64,000 nt of DNA, from positions 1 to 64,000 of the IMG/VR virus record IMGVR_UViG_3300013005_000033, one strand, 5' to 3'. Shown here piece after piece: positions 41,033 through 49,841 of this stretch; the first letter of the stretch is position 1, and each line of letters begins with the position of its first letter. The notes below the pieces were generated by a model that was given only the letters and a program-made list of their open reading frames with translations, was not told the origin of the DNA and did no database searches. The stretch comes from a virus. Made by a program: the position numbers and the translations under genes.

Positions 41033-42235
41033 TCATCCCAGGTTGTTGGCCCAGTAGTTCTCCGTTCTTCCTCTTCTTCTTCCCTTTCCGAGAAGGTCTA
41101 TAATCGCGTCCTTAATGCCCCTGTCCCTTTCTTGGTCGGACAAGTTGGAGTCCGTGCCCACCTGCGTTGTCTTAAGGTTCGTCGACTTGCATTTTTCATC
41201 TACCGCCTGCTTGAGGCTGTTCTCGTACCTCCATGGAAGTATCTGGGTGATGCCCACCATGTTTACGAACTTAGGACCGAATTCCTCCTCCAGCGTCTTT
41301 ACAAACACATCGTTGTCATTGTCCCAATTCTCGCCGTCCGTGAAATAAAACAAATATATGTTCCACTTGATGGGATTGAACCTGTTCTCAAACATCTTGG
41401 ATATGAGTTTCAATGCGGTGGAGCAGGTCGTGCCTCCGCCGTACCGGTACTTGTAGAACTTCTTCTCATCAACCTCTTTCGCGACCGTGTCGTGCCAAAC
41501 ATAGACACGCTCTACCTTGTCATAAAACTTACGAATCCAAGTGTCTATCCACCAACTCATGTCGCTTACAATGTCGCACTTGTACTGATCCATGGACGCG
41601 GATCCGTCCCTGGCGAAGAATATTACGGCATTGCTAGAAGGCAATTTTATCTCATTAAACTGGCGGTATCGCTTGTCGCTGTTTATGGGGGTTATGAGCC
41701 TAATCGGGTTGGCAAAGCCCGGAATCTGGTAGAGTTTATTTATGGATCCGTCGGCACACTGCCGCTTCAGAGCTTGCTTAAGGGTTCTGGCGTTGTGCCT
41801 GAGCGATTCGGGCCCCACGAGGGCTATGTTGTTATATTTCTTGATTATCTGCTCATAGGTGTCACTCGGCTTGGGTTTCATATCAGGAAGTTCAAGTTCA
41901 TCCTGCATGAACTTTAGAACCTCGTCCATGTCCACGGCAATATCCATGCCGTCGCCCGCGTCTTGTCCGGCCTTATTGCCCTTTCCGTCGCCCTTCTGAT
42001 CGTCCTTGCCTATTACATCGCCCTTTTCGCCCTTTCCACGGCCGATACCGCCGTCGCTATCGCCGTAGACGATGTGCGGTATGTCAATCTTTGGAATTGT
42101 AACGACTATCTTTCCATTCTTTCCTCTATTTCGAAAGATGGATCCATTCTTGATGTACTTTTTAAGTTCTTTCCTTCTTATGCCTCCGTAGACATCTTGG
42201 AAGTCCTTATGATCGGAATCTATGCGGCGTGGAAT
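41033..42235 (-). CDS. yeaH: YeaH/YhbH-family (DUF444) protein, apparent ATT start
   Basis: The first ATG (41947) would remove the conserved N-terminus. The same frame is open for 96 more codons up to ATT 42235, with AGAGGTGA just upstream and only 14 bases after the PrkA stop. The extension (RRIDSDHKDFQDVYGGIRRK..., TIPKIDIPHIVYGD) matches the DUF444 start and gives about 400 residues, near the family norm. No ATG, GTG or TTG is available in it. Later a vWA-like DGSASM and YGGGTTCSTALKLI, NIYLFYFTDGENWDND fit YeaH. It is the middle gene of prkA-yeaH-spoVR. Confidence 0.88.
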   Translation of the reverse strand: MPRRIDSDHKDFQDVYGGIRRKELKKYIKNGSIFRNRGKNGKIVVTIPKIDIPHIVYGDSDGGIGRGKGEKGDVIGKDDQKGDGKGNKAGQDAGDGMDIAVDMDEVLKFMQDELELPDMKPKPSDTYEQIIKKYNNIALVGPESLRHNARTLKQALKRQCADGSINKLYQIPGFANPIRLITPINSDKRYRQFNEIKLPSSNAVIFFARDGSASMDQYKCDIVSDMSWWIDTWIRKFYDKVERVYVWHDTVAKEVDEKKFYKYRYGGGTTCSTALKLISKMFENRFNPIKWNIYLFYFTDGENWDNDNDVFVKTLEEEFGPKFVNMVGITQILPWRYENSLKQAVDEKCKSTNLKTTQVGTDSNLSDQERDRGIKDAIIDLLGKGRRRGRTENYWANNLG

Positions 42236-42249
42236 AACTCACCTCTTTT

Positions 42250-44328
42250 TCAGTCGTCTTCCGAAACGTCTCCGCGAGCGAATATGGAACTTATGTATTC
42301 CAAGACATCGGTCGCGCTCTGCTCGTTGTAGCCGTACTGGTCTATGAGCCTCTTCTTTACGGCGTCTATCTTCTCTTGGATATCCTTGTCCACGACGGTG
42401 GCTCCCTTGATATTTAGAGCCGACAACTTTATGTGATCCTTAGTGTCCTCAAAAAGCTTGGCCTCCAAGGCTTTCTTAAGCTGGGGGTTTGAGTCCCATT
42501 TGAACTTCTTGCCGCCATGGGCTAGGTGGCCAATAAAGCCAGCCAGCATCCTTCTGAAATCGTCGGCACCAACTTCAGGTATATCTATCTTCTCTTCTAT
42601 GGATCGCATCAATCTTTCGTCCGGCTCCTGATCTTGCTCCGTGAAGGGATTTTTTATCTTCGTGCCGTTGATGTAGGCCATGACATTGTCTATGTAGTTT
42701 CCGCAAAGCCTTTCTATGGCATGCTCGTCGCCAACAAGGGCCTTCTGGACTTCGGCCTTAAGTATCTCGTCCAGTTCCTTCCTGGCTAGGTCTATGCAAG
42801 CCACGAATTTGGACTTGTCCTCCTCGTTGTCAAAAAGGGACTGATGGTCTACCCCGGCCTTAAGTTCATTGAGAACCATAAAAAAGTTTATATAATCGTA
42901 GTGCGAACTCAAGCAGTTGCTAATCTTGTCCTGGGTGTAACGACAACTTATTCCCGTCATGCCCTCGTCAGGATATTTGTCCCGCAACTCCTTCACGCTA
43001 TCCTCCGTCCAGCCGGGAAGGGATCTGCCGTCGTACAACTTGGCCTTTTCCACGAGGCTTATCTTCCCGTCCTTGTCTTCTTGAAGTCTAGTAAGAACGG
43101 ACCACAGAGCGGCTATCTCTAAGGTGTGGGGCGCTATGTGCTGCTTGATCTTATCCTTGTTGTACTGGTGTTCCAGAATCTTGAGCTCCTCGCTCCACCT
43201 GAGCAAATAGGGAACATCTATCTTCACAGTCCTATCCCTTAAAGCCTCCATGGTCTGGTCGCTCTTTAGCCTCAAGAACTCAGGAGAGTTTGTATGGCCT
43301 ATGAGAACTGTGTCGACAGCCACTTGCGGGAACTTCTTTGGCTTGATCTGCTTTTCCTGAGAAGCCCCGAGGAGGTCGTAGAGGAACTCCTTGGCAAGCT
43401 TTAAAACCTCTATGAATTCGACAATTCCCCTGCTGCCAACACAGAATTCTCCGTCAAAATTGAACGCCCTAGGATCCGAATCTGTGCCAAAGTGCGGCAA
43501 CTTGCCCCAGTTTATATCACCAGTAAGTTCGGTGCTATCTTGGTTCTTCTCATCCTTGGGTTGGAAGGTGGCTATGCCACAGCGGTCGGCCTCACTGTGA
43601 GTCTTGCGCACGACCCGGATGTGATTTTCCACGACCTTGCCCCAATCCCCATCATTCCTAAGAAGCAGTTCTTGCATGAACTTCTTAGACCTTGGATCCA
43701 ACTCCCCGTCAACATTTAACCTGTATAGTGTCTTGCGATCCTTCTCAGGGGTGTTTTCTACAAGTATCCTGTTGAGATCAGCAACGACATCCTTTCTCAT
43801 GTCTGGAGGGAGAAGTTTGAGGGGATCTTCGTGCATGGGCGACTCGTCCTCGGACTGCGTGTATATGCCGTTTTCCTTATCGGTTGGCAGGTTGACCCAC
43901 TTGAATGTGTACCACGAGCCCTCGTCGGTGAGCGAGTACTTTTCCAAACCCTTTTTTATGCAACGAAGGATTGTGGACTTGGAACTGCCTACGGGGCCGT
44001 GCAACAGCAAGACCCTTCGCTCCGGGCCGTAACCGCCGGCGGCTCCCTTGAAAAACTGAACGAGTTGGTGAAGCGTTTCCGAAAGTCCGAATATTGGCGA
44101 ATCGGAACTGTCAAAAAAATTGTAGTGTATGTAGGTCTTCCTGTATCTCTCCACTTTTGAGGTGCCCTTGCTCATGATCATATCATAAAGATACTGATAT
44201 GCTGTCCTGGCAAGCTTTGGATTAGAATATACCAGATCAAGATATTCGGAGAACGACATCTCCTCGTTAAGTTTCTTGAACTTTTCTTTATCAAACTTTG
44301 AAGAAAGCTTCTTGAGAATTTCGCTCAT
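42250..44328 (-). CDS. prkA: PrkA-family serine protein kinase / AAA+ protein
   Basis: Start set at ATG 44328 (AAAGG upstream). The 692-residue protein has the PrkA AAA+ domain with Walker A GPVGSSKST (111-119) and a DTVLIGHTNSPEF strand, and the C-terminal kinase-like region with GMTGISCRYTQDKI and NPFT-type segments. In E. coli (YeaG) and Bacillus, PrkA acts with YeaH and SpoVR in starvation and stress signalling. Here it is first of a three-gene leftward operon, isolated by a terminator upstream. Length matches the family. Confidence 0.94.
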   Translation of the reverse strand: MSEILKKLSSKFDKEKFKKLNEEMSFSEYLDLVYSNPKLARTAYQYLYDMIMSKGTSKVERYRKTYIHYNFFDSSDSPIFGLSETLHQLVQFFKGAAGGYGPERRVLLLHGPVGSSKSTILRCIKKGLEKYSLTDEGSWYTFKWVNLPTDKENGIYTQSEDESPMHEDPLKLLPPDMRKDVVADLNRILVENTPEKDRKTLYRLNVDGELDPRSKKFMQELLLRNDGDWGKVVENHIRVVRKTHSEADRCGIATFQPKDEKNQDSTELTGDINWGKLPHFGTDSDPRAFNFDGEFCVGSRGIVEFIEVLKLAKEFLYDLLGASQEKQIKPKKFPQVAVDTVLIGHTNSPEFLRLKSDQTMEALRDRTVKIDVPYLLRWSEELKILEHQYNKDKIKQHIAPHTLEIAALWSVLTRLQEDKDGKISLVEKAKLYDGRSLPGWTEDSVKELRDKYPDEGMTGISCRYTQDKISNCLSSHYDYINFFMVLNELKAGVDHQSLFDNEEDKSKFVACIDLARKELDEILKAEVQKALVGDEHAIERLCGNYIDNVMAYINGTKIKNPFTEQDQEPDERLMRSIEEKIDIPEVGADDFRRMLAGFIGHLAHGGKKFKWDSNPQLKKALEAKLFEDTKDHIKLSALNIKGATVVDKDIQEKIDAVKKRLIDQYGYNEQSATDVLEYISSIFARGDVSEDD

Positions 44329-44372
44329 CGTAATGCCTTTCGTGTTTAAATATTCTAGTGTAATCAAACTAA

Positions 44373-44400
44373 AAAAGCACGGCACAAAGGCCGTGCTTTT
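44373..44400. terminator. bidirectional rho-independent terminator before prkA
   Basis: An 11-bp perfect stem (AAAAGCACGGC with its complement, 6-base loop) is flanked by A and T runs. Reading leftward it ends the transcript of the FmdB-like gene, so prkA-yeaH-spoVR needs its own promoter in 44329-44372, where no standard hexamer pair is obvious. Confidence 0.9.
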
Positions 44401-44432
44401 CATTTGAACCTAAAATGGTTAGCACAAACAAC

Positions 44433-44783
44433 TTACTTAACTTCTCCGAAATGATTTCCGCTGGATATGTCGTCTATCTTTCGATACGGCTCGGGGCCAA
44501 CCCTGGATGCCCTTTCGGCGGCCTTCCTCTGGTCGCGCACGCCGCCGGGCTTGTCCATGTTATGCTTGAACCTATAATCGTGACCCTTAGACTCGCTGTT
44601 CCACCTGTCAGTTCCGACCGGATTGGCAAAACTAACCGAGGGGCACCCAAATATTTCAAACTTCTTAGAAGAATTGCACTTGGGGCACTTCGCAGATTTG
44701 ACCGAATCTTCCTTTTCCGCTATCTTTGACCAAACATCATAGACTTCATTGCATTTTCCGCACTGCATCTCATATCTCGGCAT
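44433..44783 (-). CDS. FmdB-type zinc-ribbon protein (116 aa)
   Basis: The opening MPRYEMQCGKCNEVYDVWSK with a second pair CPKC follows the FmdB zinc-ribbon family, often annotated as regulatory. The C-terminal half is basic and unstructured. It overlaps the gene upstream by 14 bp. The role in the phage is unknown. Confidence 0.75.
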   Translation of the reverse strand: MPRYEMQCGKCNEVYDVWSKIAEKEDSVKSAKCPKCNSSKKFEIFGCPSVSFANPVGTDRWNSESKGHDYRFKHNMDKPGGVRDQRKAAERASRVGPEPYRKIDDISSGNHFGEVK

Positions 44784-45042
44784 CGTTCTGTCCTTCTGTT
44801 AGTTTTTTTATCGTCGTGAAAGCCGTTTCAAAAGCTTTTAACTTGTAAGAAAGGCTTCTCAATCTCCAAAAAAGAGATTTTTCGCATATTTTTATGGCGC
44901 AATTAAGGATGTGCTGATCCGGGTTGTCAAACTGGGTCATGGATATCAACTCGGCGGCGTCGGGCATCAAGAACTTGGTCTCGTCAAATTCCTCGTCCTC
45001 TCCGCTATCCTCATCATCTTCACCGAAATAAAATCTCTTCAT
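44770..45042 (-). CDS. hypothetical acidic-leader protein (90 aa)
   Basis: Start set at ATG 45042 (GGAGGCTC directly upstream, and ATGA overlap with the previous stop). An acidic leader (FGEDDEDSGEDEEFDETKF) precedes a helical domain (NCAIKICEKSLFWRLRSLSY). I do not recognise it. Confidence 0.65.
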   Translation of the reverse strand: MKRFYFGEDDEDSGEDEEFDETKFLMPDAAELISMTQFDNPDQHILNCAIKICEKSLFWRLRSLSYKLKAFETAFTTIKKLTEGQNDAEI

Positions 45043-45509
45043 GAGCCTCCAGCGTGTAAATATACATTGTTGCACTGCTCCCACAAATTTAAAACCGCCA
45101 TCTCGTTGACGGTCAATCTACTTGTGCCGAATCTTTTGAGAGCCCTATAAAAAGGAATGTCCGATCTATCTATCCATTCTTTTAAAACAAAATTGCCACA
45201 ACCCTCACTATAGTCAACTAACATGCTTTGGATGCTAGATTTAGAAGAGGCAATGTCAAAGTTTCCTTCAAAGTCTCTCACGGCAACCACCGTCGGCCCT
45301 ATCTTTATCTCGGAGCCCGCTTGCTTGGAGATCTTGACTCCAAGCCTAGAAGCCCACTGAAAAAGGGGCTTGTCTAGGTTTAATTCTAGAACAACCTCCC
45401 AATCCGGCAGTCGCTTTCTGAGGGAGTACCAAGATGCAAACGCCATCCACTCTTGGTGCGGAGAGCAATCGCATGATATAGCTATCTTTAAACTTTGATC
45501 GGGCATCAA
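45039..45509 (-). CDS. hypothetical alpha/beta protein in glycan cluster (156 aa)
   Basis: The start LKIAISCDCSPHQEWMAFAS followed by WEVVLELNL suggests a Rossmann-like half-domain, as in truncated glycosyltransferases, but there is no DxD or nucleotide motif. It is coupled to its neighbour by ATGA. Function unknown; the glycan context is the only hint. Confidence 0.6.
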   Translation of the reverse strand: MMPDQSLKIAISCDCSPHQEWMAFASWYSLRKRLPDWEVVLELNLDKPLFQWASRLGVKISKQAGSEIKIGPTVVAVRDFEGNFDIASSKSSIQSMLVDYSEGCGNFVLKEWIDRSDIPFYRALKRFGTSRLTVNEMAVLNLWEQCNNVYLHAGGS

Positions 45510-45510
45510 C

Positions 45511-45687
45511 TTAAGAATAGTTTGAAAAGCGCCGAATTTTAGTCTTGATCTTGAAAGAATGCGGGCTCGTCATCCGGAAGACCCTCCCGTGCTGGGCCAT
45601 TCCGCCGGTGCCGAGAGCTCCGGTTGCTGTTAACTTTGGGCCCGAACCTTTGCCACCCTCTGAGACCAGCCATTCCTTGAAGCTCAT
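45511..45687 (-). CDS. small protein with capsid-targeting-like N-terminus (58 aa)
   Basis: ATG 45687 overlaps the upstream stop (ATGA). The protein starts MSFKEWLVSEGGKGSGPKLT and continues as a Gly-rich then basic peptide. The MSFKEWL leader is the clearest match here to T4-type capsid-targeting peptides (T4 internal proteins begin MKTYQEFI). No other domain is visible. Confidence 0.65.
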   Translation of the reverse strand: MSFKEWLVSEGGKGSGPKLTATGALGTGGMAQHGRVFRMTSPHSFKIKTKIRRFSNYS

Positions 45688-45956
45688 CTTTTGTTCAGAG
45701 CGGTCAGTATGTCGCTTTTTGAGCGCGAAGCGTCCGCAATCTCCGTGGGATCCGTGCTGCTCTTCATTTTATTGTCATAAATTTGAGCAACTTGCTTGCT
45801 CGCCATCTTTGGGTTCTTTGACTTCATCAAAACAGATCTGATGTTGTCTACGGTAGTATCTTTCTTTTTTACGGAGGTCTTAATCCCCCCTCCAATCAAG
45901 GACTGGATGGGGTTGATCTGATTTTCTCTGATTACGATCCATTCGCTGAATTTCAT
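45684..45956 (-). CDS. basic protein with capsid-targeting-like N-terminus (90 aa)
   Basis: It begins MKFSEWIVIRENQINPIQ, the same M-x-F-x-E-W-(L/I) leader as the gene it overlaps. The body is basic and helical (KTSVKKKDTTVDNIRSVLMK, NPKMASKQVAQIYD). Two adjacent genes with this leader and little else in common support the leader as a sorting signal. Packaging is inference. Confidence 0.68.
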   Translation of the reverse strand: MKFSEWIVIRENQINPIQSLIGGGIKTSVKKKDTTVDNIRSVLMKSKNPKMASKQVAQIYDNKMKSSTDPTEIADASRSKSDILTALNKR

Positions 45957-45968
45957 GAAATTATGTAT

Positions 45969-47318
45969 TCACATGGATCTTATTTTGTCCATCATCAAGG
46001 TTGTGGAATGACCCGAAACCATTGGAAAAAAGCAGACCTCGCGTGCAAATTCAGATCCGACGGGATCCGAGTATTCCGAGCCCTTGACGAGGACTTCCGG
46101 ACATACAAGTTTGACCAGATTATGCGGGGTGTCCTCATCAAATGAAACGACAAAATCCACGCATTCCAACGATGAAATCATCGCTTTTCTATGCTCCAGA
46201 CTGTTGACCAAACCGTGAGCCTTTTTCTGCCTCTTGACGCTATCGTCCGAATTGAGAGCGACCACAAGCTTGTCCGCACGAGATTTGGCAAACTTCAAAA
46301 GTTCCATGTGGCCCGGATGAAGAATGTCAAAGCAGCCATTAGCAAAAGATAATGAAAAGTCTCTTTTGGAAAAAATTCTGGGGTCTACAAACTTAGAAGA
46401 ACATATCTGATACGGGTGCAATGGGCTATTGTGATCCCGTTCAATATACCTAGAACATGCATCAAACGATATTTCTACGGCCTTTCTTATGTCTATAGAA
46501 TGAGCCATACACATTGAAAGAAACGCTATAAACGCATCGCCGGCTCCAATAACAGACCTGGGCGTCTTCTTTACAATGGGCCTATATTCAAACCATGAGC
46601 CCTGGACATTTCCCACCACCCCATCGCCGGCTTGAGTTATGACAACGGCTTGGCAATCCGTCTCTCTCATAAAATATTCACACTGAAGCCTCCAGTCAAA
46701 ATGGCCGCTCATCTCGGCAGCCTCCTTGGAATTGGGTTTTATTATGGTACAACCCTTCCACCTATCAATGGGGTGCTTTTTTGGATCAACTATTGTAATG
46801 GATCCCTCTCCAATGCTCCTTATAAAATCACTTCTTCCCTTCAGCAAGCCCTTGTCGTAATCGGAGAAAATCACGACATCAAACGGCTGGGATTCCGACA
46901 AATTTTGAAGCAACTTGTCTTGAAAAGATTTCATCAAGTCCGGCGAGAGATTATAGTTCTCGCCTTCTATGTCCAACCGACACAACGGAAAACCGCCACT
47001 GTAGAATCTCTTCTTCGTCGGGATGCCCTTAGAAAATATGCAGCCATCCATGTTTATGTCGCCAGCAAAAACCTTCATTGCCTCATTCGTCAAGGCAAAA
47101 AGACTCACATCAAAATTAAAATTTGAAAATTGCCTGCAGACATTAGCAGCTCCTCCAAGAACAATTTTTGGTATTTCATTTGGAGCCTTCATAACCGGTA
47201 TGGGGAACTCCGGACTGACCCTGTCCGCAGAGACATCATAGTATTCGTCCAGAATGGCGTCGCCGAAAACGGCAACTTTTGGCCTATAATCGTAAAGCCT
47301 ATCAATCAAAATACTCAA
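45969..47318 (-). CDS. hldE: HldE-type bifunctional heptose kinase / adenylyltransferase
   Basis: Two fused domains in the HldE order: a PfkB-type sugar kinase (VFGDAILDEYYDV, LGGAANVCRQ, IVDPKKHPIDRWKG, SVIGAGDAFIAFLS) and a cytidylyltransferase-like domain (LSFANGCFDILHPGH). HldE makes the ADP-heptose precursor of Gram-negative LPS core. At 449 residues it is close to the bacterial enzyme (about 477). In a phage it could supply heptose to the many glycosyltransferases here. It overlaps thyX by 4 bp. Confidence 0.9.
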   Translation of the reverse strand: MSILIDRLYDYRPKVAVFGDAILDEYYDVSADRVSPEFPIPVMKAPNEIPKIVLGGAANVCRQFSNFNFDVSLFALTNEAMKVFAGDINMDGCIFSKGIPTKKRFYSGGFPLCRLDIEGENYNLSPDLMKSFQDKLLQNLSESQPFDVVIFSDYDKGLLKGRSDFIRSIGEGSITIVDPKKHPIDRWKGCTIIKPNSKEAAEMSGHFDWRLQCEYFMRETDCQAVVITQAGDGVVGNVQGSWFEYRPIVKKTPRSVIGAGDAFIAFLSMCMAHSIDIRKAVEISFDACSRYIERDHNSPLHPYQICSSKFVDPRIFSKRDFSLSFANGCFDILHPGHMELLKFAKSRADKLVVALNSDDSVKRQKKAHGLVNSLEHRKAMISSLECVDFVVSFDEDTPHNLVKLVCPEVLVKGSEYSDPVGSEFAREVCFFPMVSGHSTTLMMDKIRSM

Positions 47319-47965
47319 AGGCCAAACGCCTCCAGCGTGAATTTAAAAGGATCCCCAGGAATTTTCTTAACTAGATCGAGCATCATTGATGCTACATCCC
47401 TAGTCTCCTTCTGGGCGTCGGGCTTGAGCCTGAGTCTCCACAGGTGCATAAAAGCCGCCAGAGATCCCGTCCAAATAAACTGCGTCTCTAAACAGAGGGG
47501 CAGTATTACCCTGCATTGCTCCTTCGCCACTCCGGAGGACTCCATCTCCTCATAAATATCCTTGCAGACGCCAATTGCTTCCTTGATTTTATTGATAAGA
47601 TACGAATTCCTTTCGGGATCTATGTCGCCAGAACTTCCTTGCTTGCTATCCTTGGACTGAAGCCTCAATTGGTCAGGGATCCAGTACTCGTCTGAAAAAT
47701 CAACATATCTCCCGCTTATGCTGTTCGCCGTGAGTCCCACCTGATGCTTAAACAACTGCCTCTCCACAAAGACGGGGCATTGTATCCTAAATTGAAGCTG
47801 AGGGTGCCTGAAAGGCGAAGTATGGCCATGCTCCACAAGAAACTTTATGAGCCTAGAGTCCTTTTCATCCAAGGAGGCTTTGGCCTTTCCATAACTCACC
47901 CTGGCCGCATTAACGACCATAAGGTCGTCGCCGAAATGACTGAGAAGTTCTGCTTTAATTTTCAT
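47315..47965 (-). CDS. thyX: flavin-dependent thymidylate synthase ThyX
   Basis: Start set at ATG 47965 (AAAGGAGA directly before). The fold is clear: VVNAARVSYGK, FLVEHGHTSPFRHPQLQF, VFVERQLFKHQVG, NSISGRYVDFSDEYW and LETQFIWTGSLAAFMHLWRL. The signature usually written RHRxxxxxxxS reads KHQVGLTANS here, so the two Arg are Lys and Gln. With dCMP deaminase it would make dTMP. Length 216 is normal. Confidence 0.92.
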   Translation of the reverse strand: MKIKAELLSHFGDDLMVVNAARVSYGKAKASLDEKDSRLIKFLVEHGHTSPFRHPQLQFRIQCPVFVERQLFKHQVGLTANSISGRYVDFSDEYWIPDQLRLQSKDSKQGSSGDIDPERNSYLINKIKEAIGVCKDIYEEMESSGVAKEQCRVILPLCLETQFIWTGSLAAFMHLWRLRLKPDAQKETRDVASMMLDLVKKIPGDPFKFTLEAFGL

Positions 47966-48797
47966 TCTCCTTTGAAACTTCAGCCCAAGAAACAAAACTT
48001 GGACGGCTTGATTCTAATATCCGCTTGCCTCTTGAGGCGAGAGCACTTTTGCTTCTCATGGCATGGACTATGGCGGGATCAACGACTCTCCTCGTTCCCG
48101 TCATGTACTCTTGAAATTCCCAAGGCGAGCCGTCCGGGAGCCTGTCGCTCAAAACTCCGGTCCACTCGCTGGCCCATATGTCCTCGTGTCTGGCGTGGAA
48201 TCTGTCCTCGTAGTTCTTGCTGAACATGTGGGACAGAACGGCGACAAAGACTTCCTCCGGAAGGTCGAGACCCCTGTTCTTCTGAAATATCCTGAACCTC
48301 TCCGAGGTTTCCATGGCCATGCGAGCAAACGGCTTTTTGCACATCCAGAAGCCGCCATTCGTACTGTACTTTGTCCTTTGAACGACTCCGAAGTCGCGAT
48401 ACAAGTCCGCCATTAGGGCGTTGGGGAGTCCCCACCAATCGGGACGACGGGTTTGGGGCGAGTTCAAAGGAGACTCCAAAAAAGAGTGCCAAGGATCAAG
48501 CCCGATTATGTCGCAAAAGTCCTTGGGAGGCTTACGGACAAAGTAGTGATCGCTGTCTATGAAAACAAACAAGTCATAGTCAAGCTCACAGACTTTCAAA
48601 AGATATTTGAACTTCCAGTACTGCTTAAAGTCCAGGTCTATTCCCTTGTCTAGTTCGCACGAAGCTGTACCAAAGATAGGTTCGTCCGAAAAGGTCAGAA
48701 TATCGTGTTCCAAGCCCGATTCACGAATGGAACTCACAAGGCTCTGCAACATGAACCTGTATTCGCCCCACGCAACCGACCAAATTAAAGTCTTCAT
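47955..48797 (-). CDS. GT-A glycosyltransferase-like protein
   Basis: The fold begins MKTLIWSVAWGEYRFMLQSL, with a metal site FVFIDSDHYFV and later YSTNGGFWMCKK, typical of nucleotide-diphospho-sugar transferases that read a stored glycan primer. Single domain, 280 residues, no membrane anchor. It overlaps thyX by 11 bp. Confidence 0.8.
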   Translation of the reverse strand: MKTLIWSVAWGEYRFMLQSLVSSIRESGLEHDILTFSDEPIFGTASCELDKGIDLDFKQYWKFKYLLKVCELDYDLFVFIDSDHYFVRKPPKDFCDIIGLDPWHSFLESPLNSPQTRRPDWWGLPNALMADLYRDFGVVQRTKYSTNGGFWMCKKPFARMAMETSERFRIFQKNRGLDLPEEVFVAVLSHMFSKNYEDRFHARHEDIWASEWTGVLSDRLPDGSPWEFQEYMTGTRRVVDPAIVHAMRSKSALASRGKRILESSRPSFVSWAEVSKENEN

Positions 48798-48803
48798 AAT
48801 TTT

Positions 48804-49841
48804 TCAACTCTGTGCGTAATTTAATACAGCGTTCCACTTCCTTTTTGCAGAGGCGGAATCGCACCATATTTCACGGGAACAAGCACTAGCCAGTCGGCTC
48901 ATTTTTCGTCTGAATTCATAGTTGGAAAGATCAATCATTGCCTCCCTAAGTTCATCAAGGTCGTTCCACAAGTATCCCGTTCGCTGATCCCACACCATAT
49001 TGGGAAAGTTCCACTTGTTGGGCGCAACCACAGGACAGCCCGTCAGCTGCGCCTCCACAACAGCACGGCTTTGGTTTTCTATAAACTCGCGATTGCAATT
49101 ATAAAGAAAAACATCAATAGACTTGAGAAAATCAACAGTTCCAACTTGGTTGGCTCCCAAAAGGCTCCACTTGTCGGAAAAGTCAAACCAATCGTACCTC
49201 TTGGCCAGAGGAGAACTCCACCCCATAACCTTGTAAGAAGCGGGAATTGAAATGGTGGCCGATTCATAAAAGACGGGAAAGTCCTCAGAAAACTTGAGGA
49301 AGTCATCGCGGCTTACCTTGCCACAGACAACCGTGGGGCGACGGGGTCTGTCAAAATAAGGCCAAGTGGAACTGTCAAAGTAGTTGTCCAGGATCGCAAC
49401 CTTCTGGTCGGGCTTTACAGAAAGTATTGTGGGCGACACATGGTTGAAGTGAAAGGGCGATGTGAACAGGCAGCAGTCAACCTTGCCCTTGACTATGCCG
49501 TCCAGCTCTTCGCTGGTCGTCCACATCATGTCGTTTGACCAAAGAAATTTAAGATCCAAAGATCTTATGAAATCCAGCCGCTCAGCCTCCTTAAAAAGCC
49601 TGAAGTTGCAATTGGCATATGCGAACCCCTTGGGATTTTTAGGAAGACCTGGGGGCATGCAGTACTTGATGCCCAAAGCGTCCAAGAAATCAGTGTTGTG
49701 CTTCTCGTTGAGCCTTCCAGCGTCGTTTGGTATGCAAGTAATATTGAAATCGTCCTTCAGCAAGACCAACAAGTCTTTCAGTCGCGTATCCGCACCACCT
49801 AGATCCGATATCCACTGAAAAACATAAAGATCGGTCTTCAT
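48804..49841 (-). CDS. GT4-like glycosyltransferase
   Basis: A GT-B enzyme of 345 residues: LYVFQWISDLGGADTRLKDL at the start and IDVFLYNCNREFIENQSRAV, EAQLTGCPVVAPN at the end, the usual GT4 donor-site region (E-x7-E-like). It is single-copy in the window and sits between the cupin and the GT-A gene in one leftward run. Confidence 0.82.
   Translation of the reverse strand: MKTDLYVFQWISDLGGADTRLKDLLVLLKDDFNITCIPNDAGRLNEKHNTDFLDALGIKYCMPPGLPKNPKGFAYANCNFRLFKEAERLDFIRSLDLKFLWSNDMMWTTSEELDGIVKGKVDCCLFTSPFHFNHVSPTILSVKPDQKVAILDNYFDSSTWPYFDRPRRPTVVCGKVSRDDFLKFSEDFPVFYESATISIPASYKVMGWSSPLAKRYDWFDFSDKWSLLGANQVGTVDFLKSIDVFLYNCNREFIENQSRAVVEAQLTGCPVVAPNKWNFPNMVWDQRTGYLWNDLDELREAMIDLSNYEFRRKMSRLASACSREIWCDSASAKRKWNAVLNYAQS

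Noticed and set aside
41033-41947. YeaH starting at ATG 41947 (304 aa)
   Set aside because: It would drop the conserved DUF444 N-terminus, which is encoded in frame just upstream behind a good ribosome site with an ATT start.
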